From: Theodoxus fluviatilis
Taxonomy: Eukaryota; Mollusca; Gastropoda; Cycloneritida; Neritidae
Assembly (NCBI GenBank): GCA_034096865.1
Contig: JAWQFJ010005971.1
Location: forward strand, 115,001 to 129,703
Direction: 5' to 3'
Length of the DNA stretch: 14,703 nt
In this document: positions 1 to 7,740 of the stretch, piece after piece
Position numbering within the stretch: position 1 is the stretch's first letter
Layout: each line of letters opens with the position of its first letter
Notes under the pieces: model-generated
Told to the model about the DNA's origin: nothing
Database searches by the model: none
Seen by the model: the letters and a program-made list of their open reading frames with translations, nothing else
Translations under genes and position numbers: made by a program

Positions 1-107
1 GCACAGCTATAGCCGTAGTATTGTGCATTTGACCAGCTCGACAATGATAAATTCAAAAAGAGCTTACCAACATCCCAAAATTGACTGCATTTGTTTTTCA
101 CTTCCAG

Positions 108-269
108 GATGTGGCAGTTCTGACCAACAACGTGTCTAGGTGCAGCTACTACCGAACTGAGAGTCAGAACGTCAAGTCTCGCTTTGAGTGCGTGCTGCCT
201 GAGGCGGTTCTCGAGAAGGAGAAGAACAACAACCGCTTTATGGTTCCCAATACCAAGGAGGAGTGTGAG
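108..269 (+). CDS. DD3-3 homologue, first exon in window
   Basis: 54 codons, phase 0 at both ends. The acceptor is a pyrimidine-rich tract ending TTCCAG at 107; the donor is GAG|GTAATT at 270. It encodes D-V-A-V-L-T-N-N-V-S-R-C at the start, with cysteines at residues 12, 28 and 53 and a sequon at N8. The frame stays open upstream of the acceptor to about 81, but there is no plausible start codon there, so this is an internal exon and more coding exons lie to the left. Confidence 0.85.
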
Positions 270-2266
270 GTAATTGTCCACAGCAGATATTACTTTGTTG
301 TGGTGTGTGTTACTGAAATACCTACTCCCTTACCAATATGTTCTACGTTGTAGGCTACTGTGTGGAAAAATCCTAAGTTTATCTTGCTTTCTGACTCAGT
401 ACATCAATGTAAGTTATTCTGAGATTTTTTTACTGTGATAATACTCTTCAAACTCCATTGTAAATATCTGGAACTTCACTCAAAGAAGTGAGGGGCCGGT
501 GTCAGACTATAATTTGTGAACAACAAGAGGAGGGTGACCAAAGAAGTCTGGCAATACGTCGTAGCAAAGGCAAGCTTTCGGAGCCAAGCTCCTTCTTCAG
601 GCCTAGCCAGACTGCTTTGGTCACCCTCCTCTTGTGAAACTTCACTGTGATGTCTAATGTAACAATGAAGTCACTGCCAAATTCCCAAGCTTGCACATAG
701 TAAAACAAATTTCGTTTGCTCTATGAATGCTAACAATGTAGAAAATTATCAAAGGAATCTATGATATTATCCAATCTCAACAGGAAAAATTCACATGGCA
801 CCTCATCATTAGTGTCTTGGCCTATCTATGGCACTCTTCATGGCACCACACCAGATCGACCCTCCTACAACTTTGCATTTCCCAAAAATTTCAGAAACAT
901 GATGCCAGGAGGTTTTTTTGGGTCACACTCACATGAGAATCATCACATGCATGCATGGTAGTCCATATGTAGGTAGTTATCCAAACATCCGTGGCACCAA
1001 AGATGAGACTGCAAGAAAACTTCACATTAACCTTACCACTCATCTGTCCTGCAGGCGTTCGAGTGGCCGAAAAATGGAGGGGAAAACGCAGTGAGGGGAC
1101 AGTGGCAGGAGTTCCCAGCCCACGGTGTGCTGGCACCAGTCTGCAGGGAGACGGAGTTCTCCAGAGACAATCACCTTGGCAACACCATTGGTGGCCAGCC
1201 CCTCATGTTTGACTGGACTCTGCCTAACCTGGACCAGGAAAACTGTGTGCTCCGCATCAGGTTTGTGCCAGACTGATGATTTATCATTTGGGTTTTCTTA
1301 TTCTTTGTATTGTGTTACAGATGTATAGCCCACTCTAGCTACCCCTTCCTTCAGATTTATGGCTTTTATTTGTCATATTGTCTTTCATTGTCATGAACTG
1401 GTATTTAGATAATCACTACCCTCTGTATATTCCTCTCTGAAGACAAAGACTATTTAAAACCTTCCATTTCCTAATTGTTGAATTGTGGAATACTGCCTCT
1501 TTATAAAATGTAAAAAGTCTTGTTGGTTGTGCCAGGACTGAATTGCATACATTTGGTTGTTTCAAAAGTTCAAGAATTTACTTTTCATGTAATCTCCACA
1601 TCCTCTGGGATTAATACATGTACAGACAAATATTCCTTTCCATGCACTACCCCATTTCTCATCTCCCTCCCTCCCTCCCTCCCTCCCTCCCTCCCTCCCT
1701 CCCTCTCCCTCACCTCCCTCCCTCCCTCCCTCCATCCCTCCCTCCCCTCCCCCTCCCTCCCTCCGCTCCCTCCCTCACCTCCCTCCCTCCCTCCCTCCCT
1801 CCCTCCCTCCCTCCCTCCCTCCCTACCTCCCTCCCTCCCTCCCTCTCTCCCTCTCTCCCTCCAAATACACACAATAGCAATGTGAATTTCTCTCTGTGCA
1901 CACCACTTCTGCACTCTAAGTTGACTCACTGCCAATGTGTTCTTCACCTATGTTTTAAAATGAAATTCCTATCGCTAATTTCCTGCTGTAACCTTTGACC
2001 TCTTTTCCCTTGACAGGTACAACATCTCTACTGGTGACTATGACAACTGGAGTGCAGATGCCAGCCTGAACAAATTCCAGGGTCGGGAGAATAACGAGGG
2101 CAGTAAAGTGGACATGGCAACTCGTTTTGGCTTCGCATCTGCGGAGGCTGCCAGGAACCGCGGCTATGTCTTCAAGAACAACCCTGAAGTGGAGCTCTTC
2201 CCTGGAGTCACCATGAAGCTCCGCCTTGCCATCAACACTGCCCAGCTTGGCCGCACCTTCCAAGAC

Positions 2267-2309
<43 letters not shown>

Positions 2310-2316
2310 TGTGTGT

Positions 2317-2357
<41 letters not shown>

Positions 2358-5300
2358 TGTGTGTTAGTGTGTCTGTATGTGTGTGTGCCTGTATGTGTGT
2401 GTGTGTGTGTGTCTGTGTGTCTGTGTCTGTGTGTGTGTGTGTGTGTGTATGTGTGTGTGTGTTAGTGTGTCTGTATGTGTGTGTGCCTGTATGTGTGTGT
2501 GTGTGTTTATGTGTGTGAGTGAGTGTGTGTGTTCTTCATTTGTTTGTAATTTCATGTATTATTCGTTTATTTTTTTCATTTGTTCAACTCAAGTTTTGTT
2601 TTTAGTTTGTTTATCAACATTGTCATAAATTTACTTATCATTGTGTTTATTCACTCTTTCCTTTTTCTCATTCTTTTCTTCCTTCAATCTCTTTACTTTT
2701 ATTTGTCTTTCCTTTCTTCTGTATTTTATTTGTTGTGGCTGTTCTTTACCTAGGTCATTTATAACAGTGTACAATGACAATGAAAATGAGTGTGTTTTTT
2801 TCTTCATATGTTTTCTTCAACAATAGAATTACATTTGGTTAGACGGTTTTTGTTTGTCCATGTCATTTGTTTATTCTGTCTTTTGTTGTTTACACTTGTG
2901 GTTTGTTGTTGTTTACACAAGTGGCATGTTGTTGTTTACAGATCCCACACCTTTGCCGTCCGCCCAAGGCCGGTGGAGCTGCAGGACATCACAGTGCACA
3001 ACCTGAATGTGCGCGGCAAGCGTGGCAACATTGTGCAGGTCTACCCCGCGGTGGAGTATGACTTTGTGCCCAACACACTGGAGAGCTCTCTCAACAACTA
3101 CGTCCACATCCAGTGAGCCAAGCATGCAGTGTCTGTACAAAGCTTCCTCTCATGCAAGGAGACTTCCAACATAAATCCTACTGGTAGTTTCTGTGCATCA
3201 AAGTTGAGACATCTTTTTCTGTACCTTGCACAGTTCTCCTGGTCTGCACTCTGAAATATGTGTGCTTTGATAATCATACTTTTCTCATTGTGAACAGTGT
3301 TGCTGGCTCTTTTCTCGGTGTGAAACTGCATTTTTATCTTCTACCAAATTTTGATACTTTGGATTTTGCTATTTACAAGGTCTAAACTTTGTTACTTGAG
3401 GAAGTTGGGGGGGGGGGGGGGGGGGAGAGGGTGGGGGTTTGTGTTTGATAACTGTTTCAAACTTAACAATTATGTGGGGCACATGTTATACTTTCATCAT
3501 GAGACACATTTGGTCACATATCATCAAGGTCAAGGTCATTTTGGCCCTTATGAAATGTGACCAAAATGTGGTAGTGAACCACTAAAATTGACTATATCTC
3601 ATGGTAGAAAGTGCCAATAAGCACCATTGTGCTTCCTATGTCTTGAATTAACAGCTTTGTGTTGCATGACCTTGGATGACCTTGACCTTGGGTCAAGGTC
3701 ACACGTATTTTTGTAGGAAAAATGTGTAAAGCATTTCTTTGTGCATGATGTCATTGGTAGGTTTAGTTGTTTGACCTTGAAGGTCACCTGAAGGTCAAGG
3801 TCATATAAAGGTCAAGGTCATATAAAGGTCAAGGTCAAGCATGTGAGTCGTATGGGCTTTGCCCTTCTTGTTAAAAGTTGGACCAAGCAGTGTGTGGCAA
3901 GTTGATGAGGGTATACATTTCTGACGCAGTGGCTGGCAGACAAGCACAAGCTACCACAGACATTACAGACTAGCTTGATTGTCATGGATGAGTGGGTAGT
4001 TAGGCAGATGAGACACTATGTAAGTTGGCAAGCACACACAGCAGGCTGACAAAGGGACTGGCCTAATCTCCATTTCCCAGAGAAGGACATTTTGCATCAG
4101 CAGCTAGTGCAAGCATTGAGAGGTGAGTGCCCCAAAGCAACAGCTCACATGACCAGGTTCAGGTTGAACTGAGCAAAACTTTTGTTAGTCTTACGTACAG
4201 GTTCATGCTTGCCACCAGCACTCCTCTTTGAATGTTTTTGGTAGCTTCTGATAAGAATAGCGACCATCAGGAAAACAAGGCACATTTTATCTTGATCAAT
4301 TTCTTTGTGTGTGACATGTGTGGTGCTTGTGTCTGCAGGTGGACAGGGTCCAACACCAACCCCAGGAACAATGATGGTCAAGGTCTGGCAGGGACTGACC
4401 GAAACAACATAGTGCTGCTTGGGGCCCGACGCTACCCTGAGGGCAACGGGCGTGCCTGGGGACCAACTCCTGTCCACGGCCAGTTTGGCCTCAACTACCC
4501 CATGCACATTAGAAACACCACCCTCTTGGGTCTGAACAGAGAAGACATCACCAATCTGGCCTTTTTGGAACCTGGTATGGGGTTTTTCTTCCCCTTTTCC
4601 TGCTGCTCCGTGCACTGCCAATGTTACCCCCAACCCCCATCCCACCCCACCCCACCCCACCCCATCCCACCCCCAACCCACCTGCTACTACTCCTTTTAC
4701 TTTTTCTGCTTCTCTTGATTCCACTTATGCTTCTGTTTCTCCTGCTTTTCTTTTTCTTTTTTTCTCTTCCTACTCCTTTGTTTCTGTTGTTGCTCCTGTT
4801 CCCGTGCCTGTTTATTTTCCTGGTGATGATCCCTGAAGCATTCCCTTCTTATAAATATTGTGCCCATCCTTTTGCTCCTCTAGCATCTCATTTCTTTTTC
4901 CTGTTTACTCCATTTCCACTTCTTCCATGGAGCGGAGAATGATGACAAAGAGGACTATGATGATAGTAATGATGATGACTTTCAAGAATAACAAGAAAGA
5001 GGAGGAAGAAGGAAGAAGAAAGGAGGAGGGAAGAAAGGAGAAGTAGGAGGAGGAAGAAAGGAGGAGGAGGAAAAAATGTGTCTGCTAACCTTGATCAAAT
5101 GTTTCTTGTATTGACAGGCCAGTTCAGAGGAGGGATGTCGGAGCTGGATGATGCTGGAACATATTTTGACCTGGGTCCCAGAAAGATCACAAGCCCAGGC
5201 ACCTACCACTACATGTGTACTCGAAACAACAACTTCTCCAACCGAGACCAAAAGGGGCGTGTCATTGTCTATCCCTTTGAGGTGGTAGCTGATGTCATCG

Positions 5301-6937
5301 GTCATCAGGGTGGCTTCTTTGCCCTTTCCAGCGGGTAAGTGGGAAATATATCTGGGGGGTTTTCCCCCCCAAATGAATTATTTAGAGTATGATGAGTTCT
5401 CTCTCTTATGTTGACAATTGAAGTGGTGAGTATGGTGAATGGGAATTTTGTCATGAGTGGTTGAGTTCTGTGTGAATAACAAGTTCTTTTGGGGATGGTG
5501 GGGAATGGTTGTGGGCAGTGAGTTTTGTAGTAAATGGTTGCTTCTGTAGTAATAGCGATTTTATGCTGAGTGAGATCTTTGCCTTAGAGTAAGTTCATCA
5601 CTTCATGTGTTTGATGCTGAATTTCCTTTTAATGGCTGATTAGTACTGTGTGTATGGTGAGATCTGTAGTAGGTTGAGAGCTGTAGGAGTGTATGATGAA
5701 TATATAATGGTAATACGTTATGCTCTTTACAACAGTACTGCCAGCCTGACTGTGGAGGAGGGAGCCTTTGATGGCGTGAAGCGAATGCGCATGGAGGAGT
5801 GGGAGGTGAGCCATGCTGAGCAACGAATGGCCTCCATGAACAAGAACATCCAGGTAAGACTCTCTTCTTCTTCTTCAGAAGTCTTGAAGCCATGGGGATT
5901 GCATCTTTTGTGTAGCTCTCTCCATGCACATGGAGCTTCCAAAAGCTAATCTTTCTGGAACAGATTGGATTTCAACTGTGGTCAGGTTTACAAGAGGCAG
6001 GGGCTTTTGCTCTCCTCATTTCTGAACCTGCTTCCATTCTCTTTTCCCTATCAGATCATGCTCTATATTATCTCTGTGTCAGTGCCAACAGGTATGCAGA
6101 TGAATTCATTCTAGTCCCCTGTCTTTAAGTTAACCCCACTCTTTCTAAACCTCTCCTACAGTCTGTGAAAGTTTAGCACTTGGATTTGCTATTTTAAAAA
6201 ATATTGAGAGACCCATCATCTTTACATCAACACGTGTTGTCTAATTCTATGCATCACCAAGTTCCATCTGTTATCATGCAGTATCTAAATGTCCTTCGTG
6301 TCTTCTCTCTTTGGGGTCAATGTAAAATATTGATTATTGTTTGCAGGTAGGGGACAGCTATGCCAGCAAGTTCCTAAACCTTATGCCCAATGAGCGGCTG
6401 ACCAATGAAGGTCAGAGCATTACAGTGGACCTAAAGGTGGGCTCTACCAGTGGAGTGTCCATCTACCATGCTGACCCTGACAACTTTGCAGTCTGGACAA
6501 AGGTGGAGGCCAACTTCCAGGTGGGTTGGAACTTTTCATTTTCATGTCTTGTCTCCCTGTTCCCCTGTAATGATGTGTTGTTCTGAAGAAAGTTAGGATG
6601 CATTTTTGGTGTATATCTTTGGGATGACTGCATGTAGTTTTACTTCTTTCAGTTCTGCTCCTTCTTCTTTCCCTCTTGTATTTTGAAGTGAGAGACATAT
6701 CTCCTCAGGATTTCATTCTAGTTTCTGTCACTGATTTTGCCACAAAGACCCCTGCTTAAAGTGTGTGTGTGTGTGTGCGTGCGTGTGTGTGTGTGTTGTG
6801 TGTGTGTATGTGTGTGTGTGTTCACATGTCAGTTTGCATATGTGCATATGTGTGTGTGTGTGTTTGCTTGAATATGTGTGTGTGCATGCATGTGCATGCA
6901 TGTGTGTGTGGTTAAGTGAGTGTGTGTGCACATGTCT

Positions 6938-6995
<58 letters not shown>

Positions 6996-7009
6996 TAGCA
7001 TGTGTGTTT

Positions 7010-7051
<42 letters not shown>

Positions 7052-7084
7052 ATGCATGTGTATGTGCATGTGTACATGTAGAGG

Positions 7085-7139
<55 letters not shown>

Positions 7140-7476
7140 ATGTGTGTGTGCACATTTGCTTGTTTTGGAAGAGATTTTACAAACTTCTCATCAACCTAAT
7201 TTTGATGTAACGTGTTTTCACTCTTTCCTACTGCATTGCCTTGATGCTTTGTCTCTGTAGGGCGATGTTGCCAGACTGGAAGTGACAGAGGGAGGAGTGT
7301 ACGTGGCCAGGTCCCACAGGAACACAGGGATGGTGGTGGGCATCGTCATCGCTTGTCTGGTGGTGGCAGTGGCTATCATCGCCAGTGTCGTCTACTTCAG
7401 ACGAAACCCTGACAAGTGGAACTCCATCACCTCCAAGGCACGCAAGGCAGGGCGCTCCACCAAGAGCACAGTCTGA
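108..7476 (+). CDS. DD3-3: Protein DD3-3 homologue, 3' nine coding exons (5' partial)
   Basis: Spliced CDS join(108-269,1055-1260,2017-2268,2942-3112,4339-4574,5118-5334,5736-5853,6347-6520,7261-7476). It is 1752 nt, giving 583 residues and a TGA stop, with every junction GT-AG and in frame. I recognise the DD3-3 family from the first exon (D-V-A-V-L-T, then C-x-Y-Y and N-V-K-S-R-x-x-C) and from the overall order. The molecular role of the family is unknown. Residues 1-534 are a probable ectodomain with sequons at about N8, N125, N133, N323 and N381. Residues 535-558 form one hydrophobic helix followed by R-R, giving a type I topology if the missing 5' exons encode a signal peptide. The tail of about 25 residues is basic and ends S-T-V. 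Exon codons look constrained and no frameshift or stop was seen, so the gene appears intact. Family call strong; membrane topology inferred; function not assigned. Confidence 0.85.
270..1054 (+). other. Intron after first visible exon, with hairpin element
   Basis: 785-nt intron with donor GTAATT and acceptor CTGTCCTGCAG. It contains the foldback element at about 481-646, described separately. The rest is AT-rich and no conserved ORF is seen. Confidence 0.8.
481..646. mobile_element. Foldback (MITE-like) element with 30-bp inverted arms
   Basis: Arms at 523-552 and 606-635 are reverse complements over 30 bp with one mismatch (541-545 AAGAA against the GCTTT arm). The 53-nt loop itself contains a GGAGC-CAA-GCTCC hairpin. 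The 9-mer AACTTCACT occurs at 472-480 and again at 638-646, consistent with a target-site duplication around 481-637, though the arms do not reach those repeats. It has no coding capacity. The family is not named with certainty; the loop resembles dispersed invertebrate repeats I have seen. Confidence 0.55.
1055..1260 (+). CDS. DD3-3 homologue, second exon in window
   Basis: 206 nt, starting in phase 0 after CTGCAG and leaving two bases (AG) of a split Arg codon before the donor CAG|GTTTGT at 1261. It encodes A-F-E-W-P-K-N-G-G-E-N-A through F-D-W-T-L-P-N-L-D-Q-E-N-C-V-L-R-I. The E-N-C-V-L-R-I-R segment reads like a beta-strand of an extracellular domain. Reading past the donor gives V-C-A-R-L then stop-containing sequence, which supports the boundary. 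Confidence 0.88.
1661..1861. repeat. (CCCT)n polypyrimidine tract
   Basis: About 200 bp of imperfect CCCT/TCCC repeats in the intron between the exons ending at 1260 and starting at 2017, interrupted by a few A, G and TCTC variants. The complementary strand is (GGGA)n, with many G-triplets one base apart. The PPSL-rich and GREG-rich reading frames across it are repeat translations, not proteins. Confidence 0.95.
2017..2268 (+). CDS. DD3-3 homologue, third exon in window
   Basis: 252 nt after the acceptor CCCTTGACAG. The first G completes the split Arg codon and is followed by Y-N-I-S-T-G-D-Y-D-N-W-S, with two overlapping-region sequons (N-I-S and N-W-S). It continues through R-G-Y-V-F-K-N-N-P-E-V-E-L and ends F-Q-D plus AG of a second split Arg codon. 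The donor GT at 2269 is the first unit of a long TG repeat, an unusual placement discussed in the findings. Confidence 0.88.
2269..2533. repeat. TG-rich microsatellite starting at a splice donor
   Basis: Imperfect (TG)n with A and C interruptions, beginning immediately at the exon boundary at 2268. It holds a higher-order duplication: the variant pattern starting at 2351 recurs at 2449, a 98-bp offset, including the GTTAGTGTGTCTGTATG and GTGCCTGTATG interruptions. All C-V-C-V reading frames here are repeat artefacts. Confidence 0.95.
2942..3112 (+). CDS. DD3-3 homologue, fourth exon in window
   Basis: 171 nt after the acceptor GTTTACAG. A completes the split Arg codon, then S-H-T-F-A-V-R-P-R-P-V-E-L through N-N-Y-V-H-I, leaving CA of a split Gln codon. 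The donor is CCA|GTGAGC at 3113; placing the boundary one base later would lose the GT and break the frame. Upstream 2534-2941 is a T-rich intron with no gene seen. Confidence 0.88.
3407..3437. repeat. G19 homopolymer and G-rich run
   Basis: Nineteen consecutive G at 3407-3425, followed by AGAGGGTGGGGG. It lies in the long intron 3113-4338 and can form a quadruplex on the + strand. Confidence 0.9.
3470..3875 (+). mobile_element. Dispersed AGGTCA-rich repeat element
   Basis: A non-coding repeat-like stretch with 10 AGGTCA and 4 TGACCT hexamers. It includes three AGGTCAAGGTCA pairs spaced 17 bp apart at 3792-3837, one at 3527-3538, and a perfect 11-bp inverted repeat (3677-3687 and 3691-3701, loop TTG). 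It ends near GGGCTTTGCCCTTCTTGTT. I associate this kind of sequence with mollusc dispersed repeats. The exact ends and the transposon class are not determined. Confidence 0.6.
4339..4574 (+). CDS. DD3-3 homologue, fifth exon in window
   Basis: 236 nt after the acceptor GTGTCTGCAG. G completes the split Gln codon, followed by W-T-G-S-N-T-N-P-R-N-N-D-G-Q-G-L-A-G-T-D-R-N-N, a conserved-looking Asn/Gly-rich block, then Y-P-E-G-N-G-R-A-W-G-P-T-P and a sequon at N-T-T. It ends L-E-P plus G of a split Gly codon at donor G|GTATGG. The preceding intron segment 3876-4338 shows nothing recognisable. Confidence 0.88.
4620..4700. repeat. CCCCA/CCCAC-rich tract
   Basis: C-rich imperfect CCCCA repeats at about 4626-4676, just after the fifth exon. 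They continue into a 240-bp CT-rich stretch to about 4935. The complement is G-rich (GGGGT). Confidence 0.85.
4985..5085. repeat. GAA/GGA purine tract
   Basis: Almost pure A/G sequence (GGAGGAAGAAGG type) just upstream of the sixth exon, in the same intron as the CT-rich stretch at about 4680-4935. The two can pair imperfectly. Confidence 0.85.
5118..5334 (+). CDS. DD3-3 homologue, sixth exon in window
   Basis: 217 nt after the acceptor TATTGACAG. GC completes the split Gly codon, then Q-F-R-G-G-M-S-E-L-D-D-A-G-T-Y-F-D-L-G-P, P-G-T-Y-H-Y-M-C-T-R-N-N-N-F-S (cysteine and sequon), and F-E-V-V-A-D-V-I-G. It ends with GG of a split Gly codon at the consensus donor CGG|GTAAGT. Confidence 0.9.
5736..5853 (+). 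CDS. DD3-3 homologue, seventh exon in window
   Basis: 118 nt after the acceptor TTTACAACAG. T completes the split Gly codon, then T-A-S-L-T-V-E-E-G-A-F-D-G-V-K-R-M through M-N-K-N-I-Q, phase 0 at the end, donor CAG|GTAAGA. It is the shortest exon and is rich in Glu, Met and Lys. Confidence 0.87.
6347..6520 (+). CDS. DD3-3 homologue, eighth exon in window
   Basis: 58 codons, phase 0 at both ends, between acceptor GTTTGCAG and donor CAG|GTGGGT. It encodes V-G-D-S-Y-A-S-K-F-L-N-L through V-E-A-N-F-Q. The alternating hydrophobic pattern (I-T-V-D-L-K-V, V-S-I-Y) suggests beta-strands. The preceding intron 5854-6346 is AT-rich with no feature seen. Confidence 0.88.
6761..7158. repeat. TG microsatellite with internal (TA)14
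   Basis: Imperfect TG arrays with CATG and GCATGC interruptions and a pure TA run at 6941-6969, in the last intron. Alternating purine-pyrimidine sequence throughout. No coding meaning. Confidence 0.95.
7261..7476 (+). CDS. DD3-3 homologue, last coding exon with transmembrane helix
   Basis: 71 codons plus TGA at 7474-7476, after the acceptor TTGTCTCTGTAG. A short membrane-proximal stretch (G-D-V-A-R-L-E-V-T) leads to an uncharged run of 24 residues at 7327-7398 (G-M-V-V-G-I-V-I-A-C-L-V-V through V-V-Y-F), then R-R and a basic tail ending T-K-S-T-V. The S-x-V end fits a class I PDZ ligand, which is inference. Confidence 0.9.
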   Translation, partial: GDVARLEVTEGGVYVARSHRNTGMVVGIVIACLVVAVAIIASVVYFRRNPDKWNSITSKARKAGRSTKSTV

Positions 7477-7740
7477 ACGGGCCTGGTTCCACCCCCACCC
7501 TGAAAGTCCGAGTTGCCAAGGCCAACAAGACAATGCTGCAACATGTCTGCACACGCTAACTGCACCTTGGTCCAGATGTGCACCAAATTCATCCTCTATG
7601 AATACTGCTGTGATTGCCTTGCTCATTCTGTCGTGTAGGGTACCAACTTCTGCCTCTGACCAGCTCAATGTTGTATTGTGGAATGCTTCTGGCAGAAGTT
7701 CTTCAATAAATCACAAATAAAGCTCAATTTTTTTTTCTCA
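7477..7740 (+). other. 3' UTR of the DD3-3 homologue
   Basis: About 260 nt from the TGA to the probable cleavage region, moderately GC-rich at first and then AT-rich. The end is set by the two poly(A) signals at 7705-7721 and the following T-run; a longer alternative UTR is not excluded. Confidence 0.7.
7705..7721 (+). terminator. Two overlapping-spaced AATAAA polyadenylation signals
   Basis: AATAAA at 7705-7710 and again at 7716-7721, followed at 7729-7738 by a T-rich downstream element. This is standard metazoan 3'-end architecture. Confidence 0.8.

Noticed and set aside
1520..1998. Long PPSLPPSL and GREGGREG frames on both strands
   Set aside because: They are translations of the (CCCT)n repeat, open only because the repeat lacks stops.
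2226..2628. C-V-C-V and T-H-T-H frames
   Set aside because: Translations of the TG array; same for 6728-7260 and 13632-14052.
4145..4681. 178-codon minus-strand frame opposite the fifth exon
   Set aside because: It is the antisense shadow of a real exon plus C-rich repeat; the sense exon has matching splice sites and joins its neighbours in frame.
4232..4942. 236-codon + frame running through the fifth exon
   Set aside because: Only 4339-4574 is exon; the extension after the GTATGG donor is a Leu/Pro/Phe run from CT-rich intron.
7228..7668. 146-codon minus-strand frame opposite the last exon
   Set aside because: Antisense shadow of the transmembrane exon and 3' UTR; no splice or poly(A) context.
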